Shown: in pieces, positions 17,147 through 26,786 of the stretch | Layout: the number at the start of each line of letters is the position of its first letter | Numbering within the stretch: position 1 is the stretch's first letter | NCBI RefSeq assembly: GCF_019795295.1 | Contig: NZ_JAIMCG010000008.1 | Coordinates: forward strand, 1-64,000 | Reading direction: 5' to 3' | DNA from: Cupriavidus sp. AU9028 | GTDB taxonomy: Bacteria > Pseudomonadota > Gammaproteobacteria > Burkholderiales > Burkholderiaceae | Length of the DNA stretch: 64,000 nt | Notes under the pieces: model-generated | What the model saw: only the letters and a program-made list of their open reading frames with translations | What the model was told of the DNA's origin: nothing | Database searches by the model: none | Translations under genes and position numbers: made by a program

Positions 17147-20100
17147 CTACTCCCCCGGCGCCAGCACATCGCGCGTGCCATTGCGCCCCATCGGCGAGAC
17201 CAGTCCCGCCACCTCCATCTGCTCGATCAGTCGAGCGGCGCGGTTGTAGCCGATCCGCAAATGCCGCTGCACCGCCGAGATCGATGCGCGCCGTGAGCTG
17301 AGCACGAAGGCCGCCGCCTCGTCGTAGAGCGGATCGGCTTCCGCGTCGCCGCCACCATCGCCGAACAGATCGCCACCGCCGGCCTCGGCCGGCTCGCCGG
17401 CAAGGATGGCCTCGTCGTAGTCCGGCTCGCCGAACTGCTTCCAGTGCTCCACCACGCGATGCACCTCGTCATCGCCGGCGAACGCGCCGTGCACCCGTTG
17501 CGGATAGCCGGTGCCCGGCGGCAGGAACAGCATGTCGCCCTGCCCCAGCAGGCTCTCCGCGCCCATCTGGTCGAGGATCGTGCGCGAGTCGATCTTGGAC
17601 GAGACCTGGAACGCCACGCGCGTCGGAATGTTGGCCTTGATCAGGCCGGTGATCACATCCACCGAGGGCCGCTGCGTGGCGAGGATCAGGTGGATACCCG
17701 CCGCCCGCGCCTTCTGCGCCAGCCGCGCGATCAGCTCTTCGATCTTCTTGCCGGCGACCATCATCAGATCCGCCAGCTCGTCGATCACCACCACGATCAG
17801 CGGCAGCGTGGACAAGGGCTCGGGCGCGTCCGGGGTCAGCGAGAACGGGTTCGGCACCTTCTCCTCCGCCGCTTCGGCCGCCCGGATCTTCTGGTTGTAC
17901 CCGGCCAGGTTGCGCACGCCCAGCGCCGACATCAGCCGGTAGCGCTTCTCCATCTCGCCGACACACCAGTTCAGCGCATGCGCGGCCTGCTTCATGTCGG
18001 TGACCACCGGCGCCAGCAGATGCGGAATGCCCTCGTAGACCGACAGCTCCAGCATCTTGGGGTCGATCATGATCATGCGCACGTCGTCCGGCGTCGCCTT
18101 GTACAGCATCGACAGGATCATCGCGTTGACCGCCACCGACTTGCCGGAGCCAGTGGTCCCCGCCACCAGCAGGTGCGGCGCGCGAGCCAGGTCCGTCACC
18201 ACCGGCTTGCCGGTGATGTCCTTGCCCATCGCCAGCACCAGATGCGAGGCGTGATCGTCGAACGGTCGCGCGGAAATGATCTCGGAGAGCCGGATCATCT
18301 CGCGGCGCGCGTTCGGCAGCTCCAGTCCCATGCAGGTCTTGCCCGGGATGGTCTCGACCACGCGGATCGAGGTCACGCCCAGCGCGCGCGCCAGGTCCTT
18401 CATCAGGTTGACCACCTGCGCGCCGCGCACGCCCATCGCGGGCTCCACTTCGAAGCGCGTGATGACCGGGCCGGCGGAGGCGCCGACCACGGCCACCGGC
18501 ACCTTGAACTCGGCAAGGCGCTGCTCGATCAGCTCGCCGGTCTGCGCCAGCAACTCCTCCGAGACCGGCTCCGCGTGCGCGTCGGCCGGCTCCAGCAGAT
18601 CGGCCGGCGGCAGCCGGAAATCGACCACGCGCGGCGGGCGCGGCGGCGCAGGTGGCGCGATGGCCGCGGACGTTTGGGTCATGCGACCGCCGGAGAAAGG
18701 AGAGGCCGGCGGCGAGGCAGGCGCCCCGGAGTCGTCGAGCGGTACCGCGCGGCCGACCACGGCGGGGACCACGATGCGCGGTTTCGGCGCGGCCGGCTGG
18801 ACCAGCGTTTCGGCGGTTGCCGTAGCTTCCGTTGCTTGGGTTTCCTCCGCAGCCTCCGCGATTTCCCGAGCTTGCGCGCCTGCCATCCCGTCAGCCGCTT
18901 CTTCCTCGGCCTCGGAAGCGGCCTCTACCGTGTCGTCGGCCTCCCCGTCAGCGACTTCGGCTGCCTCCACCACGTCCCCCTCCACCGCCTCGGCAAGCTC
19001 GATCCGCTCGGCAGGCTCGCCAGCAGTGCCCGCCTCCGCAACGTCGATCGCCTCGCCCGCAGCGGACTCCAGCAGGATCGGCTCGGCCGCCACCGCGGCA
19101 GCGGTCGCAGCGGTCGCAGCGGGCTCGGCCGCGGGCGCCGGCCGCGCCGCCAGTGCGCGCAACTCGTCCAGCAGTGTCTCGGCCTCTGCGCGCAACGCGG
19201 CATAGTCGACCCCGCCCGGCGCATCGTCGGCAGGCGCGTCCGCCCGCTGCGCGTCCTCGCTCGCCACTGCCACAGCGATCGGCGCCGCGTCTTCGGCTGC
19301 CGGCGTTACCGGCGCCGGATCGACGATGACGGGCTCGCTTTCCACCGTTACCGGCGGGGCCTGCGTACCCGAGCCGGCCGGCGCGCCCGACACCGCCGCT
19401 GCCCCTGGGGACGGCGCCGGTACGGACGACGCGGCCGCAGCCGCCACGGTTGCCTGCAGGCCCAACTGCGGTTGGCGGAACGGGCTGCTCACCACGGTTC
19501 CGCGCAGCGTCGCTGGGGCGGACGGCTTCGCCGTGGCCGGGGGAGCAGGCTGGGCGGAAGGTCTGGGGGAAGGGTTTGGAGCCGGTTTGGCGACGGTCCT
19601 GTTTGCCGCCGCTGGCATCTGGCCCGCAGCGGCCTGGGCAACAGGAACAGCCGCTGCCGCCCGTGCGGGTGCTGCCCGCGTCCAGATTTCGCCAGGCTGC
19701 GGCGGGGGCGCGCTGGTCCGCGCGGGAGGCTGCCAGACGGGCTGGCCGCCTCGGGCAGACACCGGTTCGATGCCATGCCGGCGGGTGCCGGGCCGGGCGT
19801 TGTCCTGCCCGGCGGCGGCCCAGCGCATCGGCGACGATGAGCCGGTGGCCCTGGCGCCGTGCGTGCCCTGGGAATGGGGCGGGGTGTGCGGATGGGACGG
19901 CCGCTCGCGGCGTTCGAGGTCCAGCACCGGCGCGCCGCCCTTGGTGCCCTTGGTGCCCTTGGTGCTCGCCCCTTGCGGTCGCGGCTTGCGCGCGAACAGC
20001 GCGGGCCAGGTTTCGCCAAACACCATGGGCGCCGCCAGCGCGAGCACACCGAGCATCAGCAGCAATGCGCCGGTCCAGCCGAACAGATCGGCTGCGATTG

Positions 20101-20356
20101 CGGCCAGCGCATGCCCTGCCCCGCCGCCGGAGGCAGCGACCTGCCCCGCGGCGGCCTCGCCCTCGGCGGCGCGGTCCGGTACGGCGGTGAGCGCTTCCAG
20201 CGAGGCGCTGGCGCACAGCACCAGCACGGTGCCGAGCCACACCCGCAACGTACCGGGGCCGGCCAGCCGGCGCTCGCCCGCGAGCAGCCGCGCCGCCAAC
20301 CGCCATACCAGCGGCAGCAGCCAGAAGGTTGAATATCCGAACCAGCCCAAACCCAT
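17147..20356 (-). CDS. ftsK: FtsK/SpoIIIE DNA translocase
   Basis: Septum-located hexameric motor that pumps chromosome ends and aids dimer resolution at division. About 1069 residues. The N-terminus has about three membrane helices (residues 1-120), one fewer than the usual four. A long low-complexity Pro/Ala/Glu linker follows (about 125-580). The motor has the Walker A box [11 protein letters not shown], the Walker B region [12 protein letters not shown], and [19 protein letters not shown]. The C-terminal winged-helix gamma domain ([20 protein letters not shown]) reads KOPS sites. I chose ATG 20356 because a TACAAT -10 box lies at 20389-20394, making the upstream TTG/GTG codons too close to transcription start. 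Burkholderiaceae often have two FtsK paralogues; this is the long-linker type. Confidence 0.95.
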   Translation of the reverse strand: MGLGWFGYSTFWLLPLVWRLAARLLAGERRLAGPGTLRVWLGTVLVLCASASLEALTAVPDRAAEGEAAAGQVAASGGGAGHALAAIAADLFGWTGALLLMLGVLALAAPMVFGETWPALFARKPRPQGASTKGTKGTKGGAPVLDLERRERPSHPHTPPHSQGTHGARATGSSSPMRWAAAGQDNARPGTRRHGIEPVSARGGQPVWQPPARTSAPPPQPGEIWTRAAPARAAAAVPVAQAAAGQMPAAANRTVAKPAPNPSPRPSAQPAPPATAKPSAPATLRGTVVSSPFRQPQLGLQATVAAAAASSVPAPSPGAAAVSGAPAGSGTQAPPVTVESEPVIVDPAPVTPAAEDAAPIAVAVASEDAQRADAPADDAPGGVDYAALRAEAETLLDELRALAARPAPAAEPAATAATAAAVAAEPILLESAAGEAIDVAEAGTAGEPAERIELAEAVEGDVVEAAEVADGEADDTVEAASEAEEEAADGMAGAQAREIAEAAEETQATEATATAETLVQPAAPKPRIVVPAVVGRAVPLDDSGAPASPPASPFSGGRMTQTSAAIAPPAPPRPPRVVDFRLPPADLLEPADAHAEPVSEELLAQTGELIEQRLAEFKVPVAVVGASAGPVITRFEVEPAMGVRGAQVVNLMKDLARALGVTSIRVVETIPGKTCMGLELPNARREMIRLSEIISARPFDDHASHLVLAMGKDITGKPVVTDLARAPHLLVAGTTGSGKSVAVNAMILSMLYKATPDDVRMIMIDPKMLELSVYEGIPHLLAPVVTDMKQAAHALNWCVGEMEKRYRLMSALGVRNLAGYNQKIRAAEAAEEKVPNPFSLTPDAPEPLSTLPLIVVVIDELADLMMVAGKKIEELIARLAQKARAAGIHLILATQRPSVDVITGLIKANIPTRVAFQVSSKIDSRTILDQMGAESLLGQGDMLFLPPGTGYPQRVHGAFAGDDEVHRVVEHWKQFGEPDYDEAILAGEPAEAGGGDLFGDGGGDAEADPLYDEAAAFVLSSRRASISAVQRHLRIGYNRAARLIEQMEVAGLVSPMGRNGTRDVLAPGE

Positions 20357-20388
20357 GATCGCCACGCCACACAACACTACGGGCTGCG

Positions 20389-20394
20389 ATTGTA
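20389..20394 (-). promoter_or_regulatory. Probable -10 box of ftsK
   Basis: TACAAT on the minus strand, 33 bases before the chosen ftsK ATG. No good -35 hexamer is visible at 16-18 bp, so the call rests on the -10 match and its position. Confidence 0.5.
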
Positions 20395-20512
20395 GCGGGT
20401 ATGGCGGGCCCGAAGTCCGATACGCGCCGCGTGACGCACAGTTGGGGCCAGGATCAGCCCGGTATGTGGCAGCGTTCCGACGGAATCGCCCCGGACGCAG
20501 CAGCGCCGGCGG

Positions 20513-20923
20513 TCAGTTCAGCTTGCCGCCCGCGCCGCCGACGCTGTAGCGGCCCGCCCCCAGCAGCATCACCGCGATGGCGGAAGCCAGCAGCATGCCT
20601 TGCAGTTCGAGCTCCCAGCCGCCCATCTTGTTGAGCATGCCCAGCTGATGCAGGTGCACCAGGCCAATGGCAAACAGCATGTTGAGCACGATCAGCAACG
20701 CGCCCAGCCGCGTCCACAGCCCGATGATGATCAGCACCGGCCCCACCACCTCGCCGAGATAGACGCCGTAGCCCACCACGCCCGGCAAGCCGGCCTGCTC
20801 GGCGACCTGCATCGCGTAGCCGGGCCCGCTGAGCACCTTGGCGATGCCGTGCAGCAGCACCAGCACGCCCAGCACGATCCGCAGTACAGCCTTGCCCAGA
20901 TCCTCAGAACCAGTAGCACGCAT
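20513..20923 (-). CDS. DoxX-family membrane protein
   Basis: A 136-residue inner-membrane protein with four hydrophobic helices, matching the DoxX family in length and pattern (LGKAVLRIVLGVLVLLHGIA at the start, LGEVVGPVLIIIGLWTRLGA in the middle). The ATG is supported by an AAGGAG site six bases upstream. Members appear near oxidoreductases and are linked to thiosulfate:quinone oxidation or oxidative stress in some organisms, but the function here is not established. It stands between ftsK and a LysR gene on the same strand and probably has its own promoter in the roughly 190-bp gap upstream. Confidence 0.88.
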   Translation of the reverse strand: MRATGSEDLGKAVLRIVLGVLVLLHGIAKVLSGPGYAMQVAEQAGLPGVVGYGVYLGEVVGPVLIIIGLWTRLGALLIVLNMLFAIGLVHLHQLGMLNKMGGWELELQGMLLASAIAVMLLGAGRYSVGGAGGKLN

Positions 20924-21116
20924 CGATGACTCCTTGAACGATTGTTGTTGTCCGAGCCGGTCCGGTGGCCGCTGCGGACCAGCCCTGCGGGCGGCGGAAA
21001 GCGACGCTGCCGTCATGCGCCCCTGTACAGTAGTCCGAGGCGGCGTGAAGGTAAAGACGCCCCGGGAAAAACCGTCGCTGCGGCGCCCGCGCCGCGCAGG
21101 CCAGCCCCCCGGCGCC

Positions 21117-22070
21117 CTACACCGGGGGCGTCTGCGCCGCGCCCATTGGCTGCACCGGCCGTAGCCCCGCCCGCCGGGCGTTCTCGGGCAGGTAGTCGGC
21201 AAGAAAATCGAGAAAGCGCCGCAGCGCCGGCGGCATCCCTTCCCGGGACGGGAACACGGCATGGAAGGTGCCCACCGGCAGCCGCCAATTCGGTAGCAGC
21301 GCCTCCAGTTCGCCGCGCTCAAGCGCCTCGCGACAATACATGGCTGGCAGCATGGCCACGCCGACGCCCTCCACAGCCGCCGCCAGCAGCACCGAGAACT
21401 CGTCGGTGACCAGCCGCGGGTCGTAATGGACCTGGATCGGCGGTTCGTTGCCATGCCGCATCTGCCAGACATGCTTGCCATCGTGCGGCTTCAGCCCCAC
21501 CCCCGGCGCGCCCTCGAGCGCTGCCGGCGTACGGGGCCGGCCGATCGCGTCGAGCAGCGACGGGCTGGCGGCCAGCACCCACTGGCTCTCGCCGAAGGTG
21601 CGGATGGCCAGCGTCGAGTCATCCAGCACATCGCGCACCCGCAGCGCCAGGTCGAAGCCTTCGGCGATCACGTCCACGCGGCGGTTGCTGGCGTCCAGTT
21701 CGATCCGCACGCCGGGATTCTGCGCCATGAAGCGCGCGATGGCGGGCGCCATCAGCGTTTGCGCGATCCCCCACGGGCAGGCGATGCGCAGCTCGCCGCC
21801 GGGTTGCTCGCGCGCGCGTTCGATGACTTCCTGTGCGGCCTTGGCCTCGGCCAGCATCGCACGGCAGCGCTCGTAGAACGCCTGCCCGAGCGGCGTGACA
21901 CGGACCTGCCGGGTCGTGCGCAGCAGCAGTTGCGCGCCGAGCGACTTCTCCAGCTGGGCGATGCGCCGGCTCAGCCGGGACTTGGGCACGCCGGTCGCGC
22001 GGCTCGCGGCCGAGAAGCTGCCGTGCCGGACCACTTCGGCATAGAGGGAAAGGTCGTTCAGATCCTGCAT
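21117..22070 (-). CDS. LysR-family transcriptional regulator (divergent from azoR)
   Basis: A 317-residue LysR regulator. The helix-turn-helix lies at residues 1-60 (MQDLNDLSLYAEVV start; recognition segment SFSAASRATGVPKSRLSRRI), followed by a substrate-binding domain at about 90-300. The chosen start gives the normal family length; upstream in-frame codons would add 42 residues of non-homologous sequence. It belongs to the subgroup commonly placed back to back with quinone reductases or azoreductases, and here it is divergent from azoR with about 180 bp between. A short perfect palindrome in that gap is a candidate operator, so control of azoR is likely. Confidence 0.92.
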   Translation of the reverse strand: MQDLNDLSLYAEVVRHGSFSAASRATGVPKSRLSRRIAQLEKSLGAQLLLRTTRQVRVTPLGQAFYERCRAMLAEAKAAQEVIERAREQPGGELRIACPWGIAQTLMAPAIARFMAQNPGVRIELDASNRRVDVIAEGFDLALRVRDVLDDSTLAIRTFGESQWVLAASPSLLDAIGRPRTPAALEGAPGVGLKPHDGKHVWQMRHGNEPPIQVHYDPRLVTDEFSVLLAAAVEGVGVAMLPAMYCREALERGELEALLPNWRLPVGTFHAVFPSREGMPPALRRFLDFLADYLPENARRAGLRPVQPMGAAQTPPV

Positions 22071-22165
22071 CTGCGGCGCCGCCTGTCGGTCGAGAAAGAG
22101 AGTGGGGAAAGAGAGTCGGGAACGTACGCCCATCGTACCGCCGACCGTTCTACTGATGGAACAAT

Positions 22166-22178
22166 AATTTGCGAAATT
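22166..22178. promoter_or_regulatory. Candidate LysR operator between lysR and azoR
   Basis: AATTT-GCG-AAATT is a perfect 5-bp inverted repeat in the most AT-rich part of the divergent intergenic region. Its place between the two start codons fits a LysR binding site. Confidence 0.4.
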
Positions 22179-22248
22179 GACGGCTACCGGCATCAATCGC
22201 AGGACTCTATCGTTACGCCATCACAACGAATCTTCGAAGGAGTCCGAC

Positions 22249-22869
22249 ATGAACATCCTGCAAATCGATACCAGCGTCCTGGGCGACAACTCGGTTTCCC
22301 GCACCCTGACCGCCGAGGTCGTGGCCGAACTGCGCAAGCAGCATCCGGACGCCACCCTGGTGGTGCGCGACCTGGACAAGGAGGCGCCGGCGCACCTGTC
22401 CAACAGCCTGCTGCCGATCCTCGGCGGTCCGAAGGACGGGCTCGATGCCATCCAGCAGGCCGAACTGGAGCGTACCGAGACCTGGCTGCGCGAGTTCATG
22501 GAAGCCGATGTGCTGGTGGTCGGCGTGCCGCAGTACAACTTCAGCATCCCCAGCCAGCTGAAGGCGTGGATCGACCGCATCGCCCAGGCCGGCCGCACCT
22601 TCCGCTATACCGAGAACGGTCCGGTGGGCCTTGCCACCGGCAAGCGGGCCATCGTGGTGTCGTCCCGCGGTGGTGTGCGCCCCAGCGAGGACGCGCTGGA
22701 CCTGCATGAAGTGACGGTGGACACCGTGTTCCGCTTCCTCGGCATCACCGACATCACCTATGTGCGCGCGCATGGGCTGGCGCTGGGTCAGCAGGCCCGC
22801 GAGGCAGGGGTGGCCGCCGCCCGCACCGCGGTGGCGGCGCTGAACGACGAGGGCAAGCTGGCGGCCTGA
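22249..22869 (+). CDS. azoR: FMN-dependent NADH-azoreductase
   Basis: A 206-residue cytosolic flavodoxin-fold enzyme that reduces quinones and azo compounds with NADH. It opens MNILQIDTSVLGDNSVSR, the family's FMN-phosphate loop, and has PQYNFSIPSQLKAWIDRI, the typical flavin-contacting segment, near residues 90-107, followed by SRGGV. The AAGGAG site seven bases upstream fixes the start. The divergent LysR neighbour is the usual genomic partner and probably the regulator responding to quinone-like compounds. A REP-like palindrome follows directly after the stop codon. Confidence 0.95.
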   Translation: MNILQIDTSVLGDNSVSRTLTAEVVAELRKQHPDATLVVRDLDKEAPAHLSNSLLPILGGPKDGLDAIQQAELERTETWLREFMEADVLVVGVPQYNFSIPSQLKAWIDRIAQAGRTFRYTENGPVGLATGKRAIVVSSRGGVRPSEDALDLHEVTVDTVFRFLGITDITYVRAHGLALGQQAREAGVAAARTAVAALNDEGKLAA

Positions 22870-22889
22870 AGGAGCGCGGGGGCTCCTTG

Positions 22890-23006
22890 CCCTCTCCCCC
22901 GGTCCCTCTCCCGTGTGCGGGAGAGGGAGAAAAACCCGGGGCGTTTCCCAGCTGCTGCCGGTTTGCTCCCCTCTCCCACTGGTGGGAGAGGGGCCGGGGG
23001 AGAGGG
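22890..23006. repeat. REP/BIME-like palindromic repeat, copy 2
   Basis: Same two-armed element as at 17.0 kb, with a short AAACCC-type spacer between the arms and a GGTCC variant in the left arm. It sits between the azoR stop codon and the egtB gene, both on the plus strand. Confidence 0.9.
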
Positions 23007-23161
23007 TATCGGGCGCTTGCCACCCTCCCCAGAGTCATCCGCAGCCCCACCGAGCGTAGGCGGATATCCGACTCGCCCCGCAAGGGCTTCGCGTCTATGA
23101 TGGAGCCGTTTTTCTGTCGCGGTTCCGCAACCCGGGCCGCCCAGGACGAAACGGAGCCCGC

Positions 23162-24451
23162 ATGCCGACCTCCCTGTTGCCTGCAAGCGTCGTGCCGCCG
23201 CCCCACGAGCCGGCATTGCTTGCGCAATACCGCCACGTCCGCGCCGCCACCGAGGCGCTGGTCGCGGACCTGTCCGATGCCGACGCGACGGTCCAGTCGA
23301 TGGACGACGCCAGCCCCGCCAAATGGCATCTGGCCCATACCACCTGGTTCTTCGAGGAATTCGTGCTCGCCGCGCGCGTGCCGGACTACGAGCCGGTCGA
23401 CGCGCAGTATCGCTACCTGTTCAACAGCTATTACGAAGCGGTCGGCGCACGCCATCCGCGCCCGCGCCGCGGCATGCTGACACGCCCCACGCTTGACGAG
23501 GTGCTGGCTTATCGCGAAGCGGTCGACGACGCCATGCAGGAGCTGCTGCAGGCAGCACAGACCGACGAGGAGGCGGCGCTGATCGAGCTTGGCCTGCATC
23601 ACGAGCAGCAGCATCAGGAGCTGCTGCTGACCGACATCCTGCACCTGTTCGCGCAGAATCCGCTCAAGCCGGCCTACGCGCCCGAACCGATCGCTCCGGT
23701 GATCGCGGAGCCGCGGGCGGAACCGGAGTGGCTGCGCTTTGAAGGCGGGCTGGTCGAGATCGGCCATGATGGCGAGGGCTTCGCCTTTGACTGCGAGGGG
23801 CCGCGCCACCGCGTCTTCCTCGCCCCCTTCCAGCTGCGCTCGCACCCGGTCAGCAACCGCGAGTGGTTCGAGTTCATCGAGGACGGCGGCTATGGCTCCG
23901 CGGGGCTGTGGCTGTCGGACGGCTGGCGCTGGGTTTGCGACAACGGCATCGAGGCGCCCCAGTACTGGGAAGCACGCGAGGGCACCTGGTGGCAGATGAC
24001 GCTGCGAGGCATGCAGCCGGTCGATCCGGAAAGCCCGGTGACCCACATCAGCTTCTTCGAGGCCGATGCGTTTGCCCGCTGGGCCGGGTGCCGCCTGCCC
24101 ACCGAAGCCGAGTGGGAACATGCGGCCGCCCGGCTGCCCGCTACCGGCAACTTCGTCGAGGGCGGCGCCCTGCGTCCGCTGCCCGACCGGCAGAACACGG
24201 CCGGCGCGCTGCGGCAGATGTTCGGCGACGTCTGGGAATGGACCGGCAGCGCCTATCTGCCCTATCCCGGCTTCCGGCCCAGCGCGGGCGCGGTCGGCGA
24301 GTACAACGGCAAGTTCATGAGCAGCCAGATGGTGCTGCGCGGCGGCTCGTGCGTGACACCTGAATCCCATATCCGCGCGACCTACCGCAATTTCTTCTAC
24401 CCGCACCAGCGCTGGCAGTTCACCGGCGTGCGGCTGGCGGACGAGGCGTGA
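23162..24451 (+). CDS. egtB: Ergothioneine biosynthesis sulfoxide synthase EgtB
   Basis: Non-heme iron enzyme joining trimethylhistidine (hercynine) to a thiol donor with oxygen during ergothioneine synthesis. The 429-residue protein has an N-terminal DinB-like helical domain (about 15-165) with the metal histidines His59 (HLAHTTWFFE) and His147/His151 in HHEQQHQE. The C-terminal formylglycine-enzyme-like domain (about 185-428) includes CRLPTEAEWEHAA, DVWEWTGSAY and LRGGSCVTPESHIRATYRNF. A GGAG site precedes the ATG. The methyltransferase gene egtD, which makes hercynine and is often adjacent, is not in this window, so the pathway must be completed elsewhere. Confidence 0.94.
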   Translation: MPTSLLPASVVPPPHEPALLAQYRHVRAATEALVADLSDADATVQSMDDASPAKWHLAHTTWFFEEFVLAARVPDYEPVDAQYRYLFNSYYEAVGARHPRPRRGMLTRPTLDEVLAYREAVDDAMQELLQAAQTDEEAALIELGLHHEQQHQELLLTDILHLFAQNPLKPAYAPEPIAPVIAEPRAEPEWLRFEGGLVEIGHDGEGFAFDCEGPRHRVFLAPFQLRSHPVSNREWFEFIEDGGYGSAGLWLSDGWRWVCDNGIEAPQYWEAREGTWWQMTLRGMQPVDPESPVTHISFFEADAFARWAGCRLPTEAEWEHAAARLPATGNFVEGGALRPLPDRQNTAGALRQMFGDVWEWTGSAYLPYPGFRPSAGAVGEYNGKFMSSQMVLRGGSCVTPESHIRATYRNFFYPHQRWQFTGVRLADEA

Positions 24452-24474
24452 GCCGCCCGTCCGCCTGAATTCCT

Positions 24475-25353
24475 TCAACCGCCGACACCGCCTCCCGGGC
24501 CGCCGCTTTCGGTGCCGGTCGGGGCGCTGATGCCGTCTGCGCCTCGGGACGGCGCTGCCGGAGCCGCCGCCGGTGCAGTTGCCGCCGGTGCAGCGGGCTT
24601 CGGCGCCGCCGTTGCCGCAGGTGCGGGCGCCGGCGCCGCAGCCTGCCCTGCTGCCGGCGCCGCGCCGTCCCCGGGCACCGCCTGATCGGGGTACAGCTTC
24701 TGCCAGCGCGAGCGCAGACCCTGCGCAACCTCCGGCTGGCTGTAGCGCTGCGCGAAGTCGATCACCGTCATGCCCTGCTGGTTGCGGATGCGCATGTCGG
24801 CACCTTCGTCCAGCAGCAGCTTGATCGTTTCCGCATGCCCGCCGCGCGCCGCCATCATCAGCGGCGTGGTGCCGTTGGGGCTTTCCGCGTCCACGTAGGC
24901 GGAGTGGTCCAGCAGCAGGCGCACGATCTCGGTGTGGCCGTTGGTCGCGGCATAGTGCAGCGGCGTCCAGCCGGTCTTGTTCACCTCCACCTTGCGCTGC
25001 TCGACCATGATGCGCACCAGGTCCATCTGGCCCTGCAGGCAGGCCAGCATCAGCGCGGTCTCGCCGGCCGCGTTCTGCTTGTCGAAGTCGATGTTGGGGG
25101 CCGTCACCAGCGCGCGCGCCGCCTTCAGCGATCCCTCCCGCAGTGCGGCCACCAGCAGCGGCGACCCATGCCGATCCGTCGCATTCGGATCAGCCCCCTT
25201 GGCCAGCACCTTCTGCGCAGTGTAGCCGTCATCGAACTCGACCGCCTTCTTCAGGTCGTCGGTCGGTCCAGCCTGCGCGGCGAGCGGCATGACGCCCAGC
25301 GCGAGCGCCACCATGGCTGCCGCGGCGCGTTGTTCCAGCTTAAGACGCGGCAT
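24475..25353 (-). CDS. Exported ankyrin-repeat protein
   Basis: A 292-residue periplasmic protein. A signal peptide (residues 1-28, ending PLAAQA) is followed by about five ankyrin repeats (about 35-200), recognisable in GETALMLACLQGQ, GWTPLHYAATNGHTEIV and GTTPLMMAARGGHAETI. The last 75 residues are a low-complexity Ala/Pro tail with a Gly-rich end. It probably scaffolds protein contacts in the periplasm; the partner is unknown. Its start overlaps the 3' end of tatD by 14 bp with a GAGG ribosome site inside tatD, so it is translated from the mltG-tmk-holB-tatD direction and may be co-transcribed. Confidence 0.9.
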   Translation of the reverse strand: MPRLKLEQRAAAAMVALALGVMPLAAQAGPTDDLKKAVEFDDGYTAQKVLAKGADPNATDRHGSPLLVAALREGSLKAARALVTAPNIDFDKQNAAGETALMLACLQGQMDLVRIMVEQRKVEVNKTGWTPLHYAATNGHTEIVRLLLDHSAYVDAESPNGTTPLMMAARGGHAETIKLLLDEGADMRIRNQQGMTVIDFAQRYSQPEVAQGLRSRWQKLYPDQAVPGDGAAPAAGQAAAPAPAPAATAAPKPAAPAATAPAAAPAAPSRGADGISAPTGTESGGPGGGVGG

Positions 25354-26140
25354 GAGAATTCCTCTCTATATGCTTGAACAGATTGAAGAAGTTGTCCGTG
25401 GTCTGCTGCGCCAGCTGCTCCACCGGCATCTCGCGCAGCCCGGCGATGAACTCGCCGACATGACGCACCCAGGCTGGCTGGTTGGTCTTGCCACGGTACG
25501 GCACCGGGGCCAGATATGGCGAATCGGTCTCGATCAGCATCCGCTCCAGCGGCACCTTGCGCGCGGTCTCCTGCAGCTCCACCGCATTCTTGAAGGTGAC
25601 GATGCCGGAGAACGAGATATGGAAACCGAGATCCAGCGCCTGGCGCGCGACGTCCCACGTCTCCGTGAAGCAATGGAGCACGCCACCCACCTCACCGGCG
25701 TCCTCCTCGCGCATCAGCCGCAGCGTGTCTTCGGCGGAGGAGCGGGTATGGATGATCAGCGGCTTGCCGGTCTGCCGGGCCGCGCGGATATGGGTACGAA
25801 AGCGCTCGCGCTGCCACTCCATCTCGTCGATGGAGCGGCCGTTGAGGCGGTAGTAGTCCAGGCCGGTTTCGCCGGTGCCGACCACCCGCGGGTGTTGCGA
25901 CAGCTCCAGCAGGCGTTGCAGCGAGGGTTCCTCGCCTTCCTCATAGTCGGGATGGACCCCCACCGAGGCGTAAAGGTGCGGATGCTGCTCGGCCAGCGCC
26001 AGCACGCGCGGAAAGTCCTCCAGCGTCACCGAGATGCACAGCGCATGGGTGACCTGGTTGTTCCGCATGTTCTCCAGCAGTTCCGGCAGGCGGGTGTGCA
26101 GGTCGGGAAAATCGAGGTGACAGTGGGAATCGACGAACAT
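25340..26140 (-). CDS. tatD: TatD-family metal-dependent deoxyribonuclease
   Basis: A 266-residue TIM-barrel hydrolase. Metal ligands are all present: His-x-His in DSHCHLDFP at the start, the Glu in GTGETGLDYY, His in IIHTRSS, His in LHCFTE and Asp in IETDSPYLAP. Family members act as 3'-5' exonucleases or DNA-processing hydrolases. The start MFVDSHCH is conserved; an ATG three codons upstream is also possible. The order mltG-tmk-holB-tatD matches the E. coli yceG-tmk-holB-ycfH cluster, except that a GNAT gene lies between holB and tatD here. Confidence 0.93.
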   Translation of the reverse strand: MFVDSHCHLDFPDLHTRLPELLENMRNNQVTHALCISVTLEDFPRVLALAEQHPHLYASVGVHPDYEEGEEPSLQRLLELSQHPRVVGTGETGLDYYRLNGRSIDEMEWQRERFRTHIRAARQTGKPLIIHTRSSAEDTLRLMREEDAGEVGGVLHCFTETWDVARQALDLGFHISFSGIVTFKNAVELQETARKVPLERMLIETDSPYLAPVPYRGKTNQPAWVRHVGEFIAGLREMPVEQLAQQTTDNFFNLFKHIERNSHAAS

Positions 26141-26239
26141 GGCAATCATCATGCGGCGTCCAGACGCCGCGGGTTCGGTACAGCGCCGCCGCAGGGTGCC
26201 ACGGGGTTGGCACCGGTGCGGCGGCGCCGGCATGGAAGG

Positions 26240-26758
26240 TCAGTGCACGCGGCGGCCCACGATCACCAGATCGCGTTCGACACCGTCGAGCGTGGCCACG
26301 CGCGGCAGTTCGCCCCAGCGGGCAAACCCCATGCGCTCGAACAAGGCAAGGCTGGGACCATTGTGGCCGAAAATGAAGCCGAGCAAGGTGTCGATGCCGA
26401 TCTTCGGCGCATGGGCGATGGCGCGCTCGAGCAGCAGCCGGCCCAGACCCTGGCCGCGGAAGGCGTCGTCCAGGTAGATCGACACTTCGGCGGTCGCGCC
26501 ATAGGCGGGACGGCCATAGAAGTCCGAATAGCTGAGCCAGCCCGCCAGCACCGGCCCTTGCGCACCCGGTACCTCGGCAACCCACAGCGGGCGCCGCTCG
26601 GGACCGTGCGCCGCGAACCACGGCTGGCGCGAGGCGACGCTGACCGGCTCCGTGTCGGCAGTGACCATGCGCGACGCCACGGTGCTGTTGTAGATGGCGA
26701 CGATGCCAGGCAGATCCTCGGAGCGCGCGTCTCGCAGGACAAGGTTGTCAAAAGGCAT
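26240..26758 (-). CDS. GNAT acetyltransferase, phosphinothricin-acetyltransferase-like
   Basis: A 172-residue GNAT enzyme that would transfer an acetyl group from acetyl-CoA to an amine. Segments typical of the Pat/Bar-like branch are visible: IVAIYNSTVASRMVTADTEP near the start, the acetyl-CoA loop RGQGLGRLLLERAI at about 105-118, and GFIFGHNGPSLALFERMGF. The ATG 12 codons after an upstream TTG is preferred by fit to the family start. It lies 28 bp after holB and about 100 bp before tatD on the same strand. The true substrate is not known; related proteins acetylate amino-acid analogues such as methionine sulfoximine. Confidence 0.88.
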   Translation of the reverse strand: MPFDNLVLRDARSEDLPGIVAIYNSTVASRMVTADTEPVSVASRQPWFAAHGPERRPLWVAEVPGAQGPVLAGWLSYSDFYGRPAYGATAEVSIYLDDAFRGQGLGRLLLERAIAHAPKIGIDTLLGFIFGHNGPSLALFERMGFARWGELPRVATLDGVERDLVIVGRRVH

Positions 26759-26786
26759 GAATCTTCGGCTTGAATCGTGGATTGGG

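Noticed and set aside
17444-19840. Very long open frame opposite ftsK
   Set aside because: It is Arg/His-rich shadow translation of the ftsK linker and motor region; ftsK has full family motifs on the other strand.
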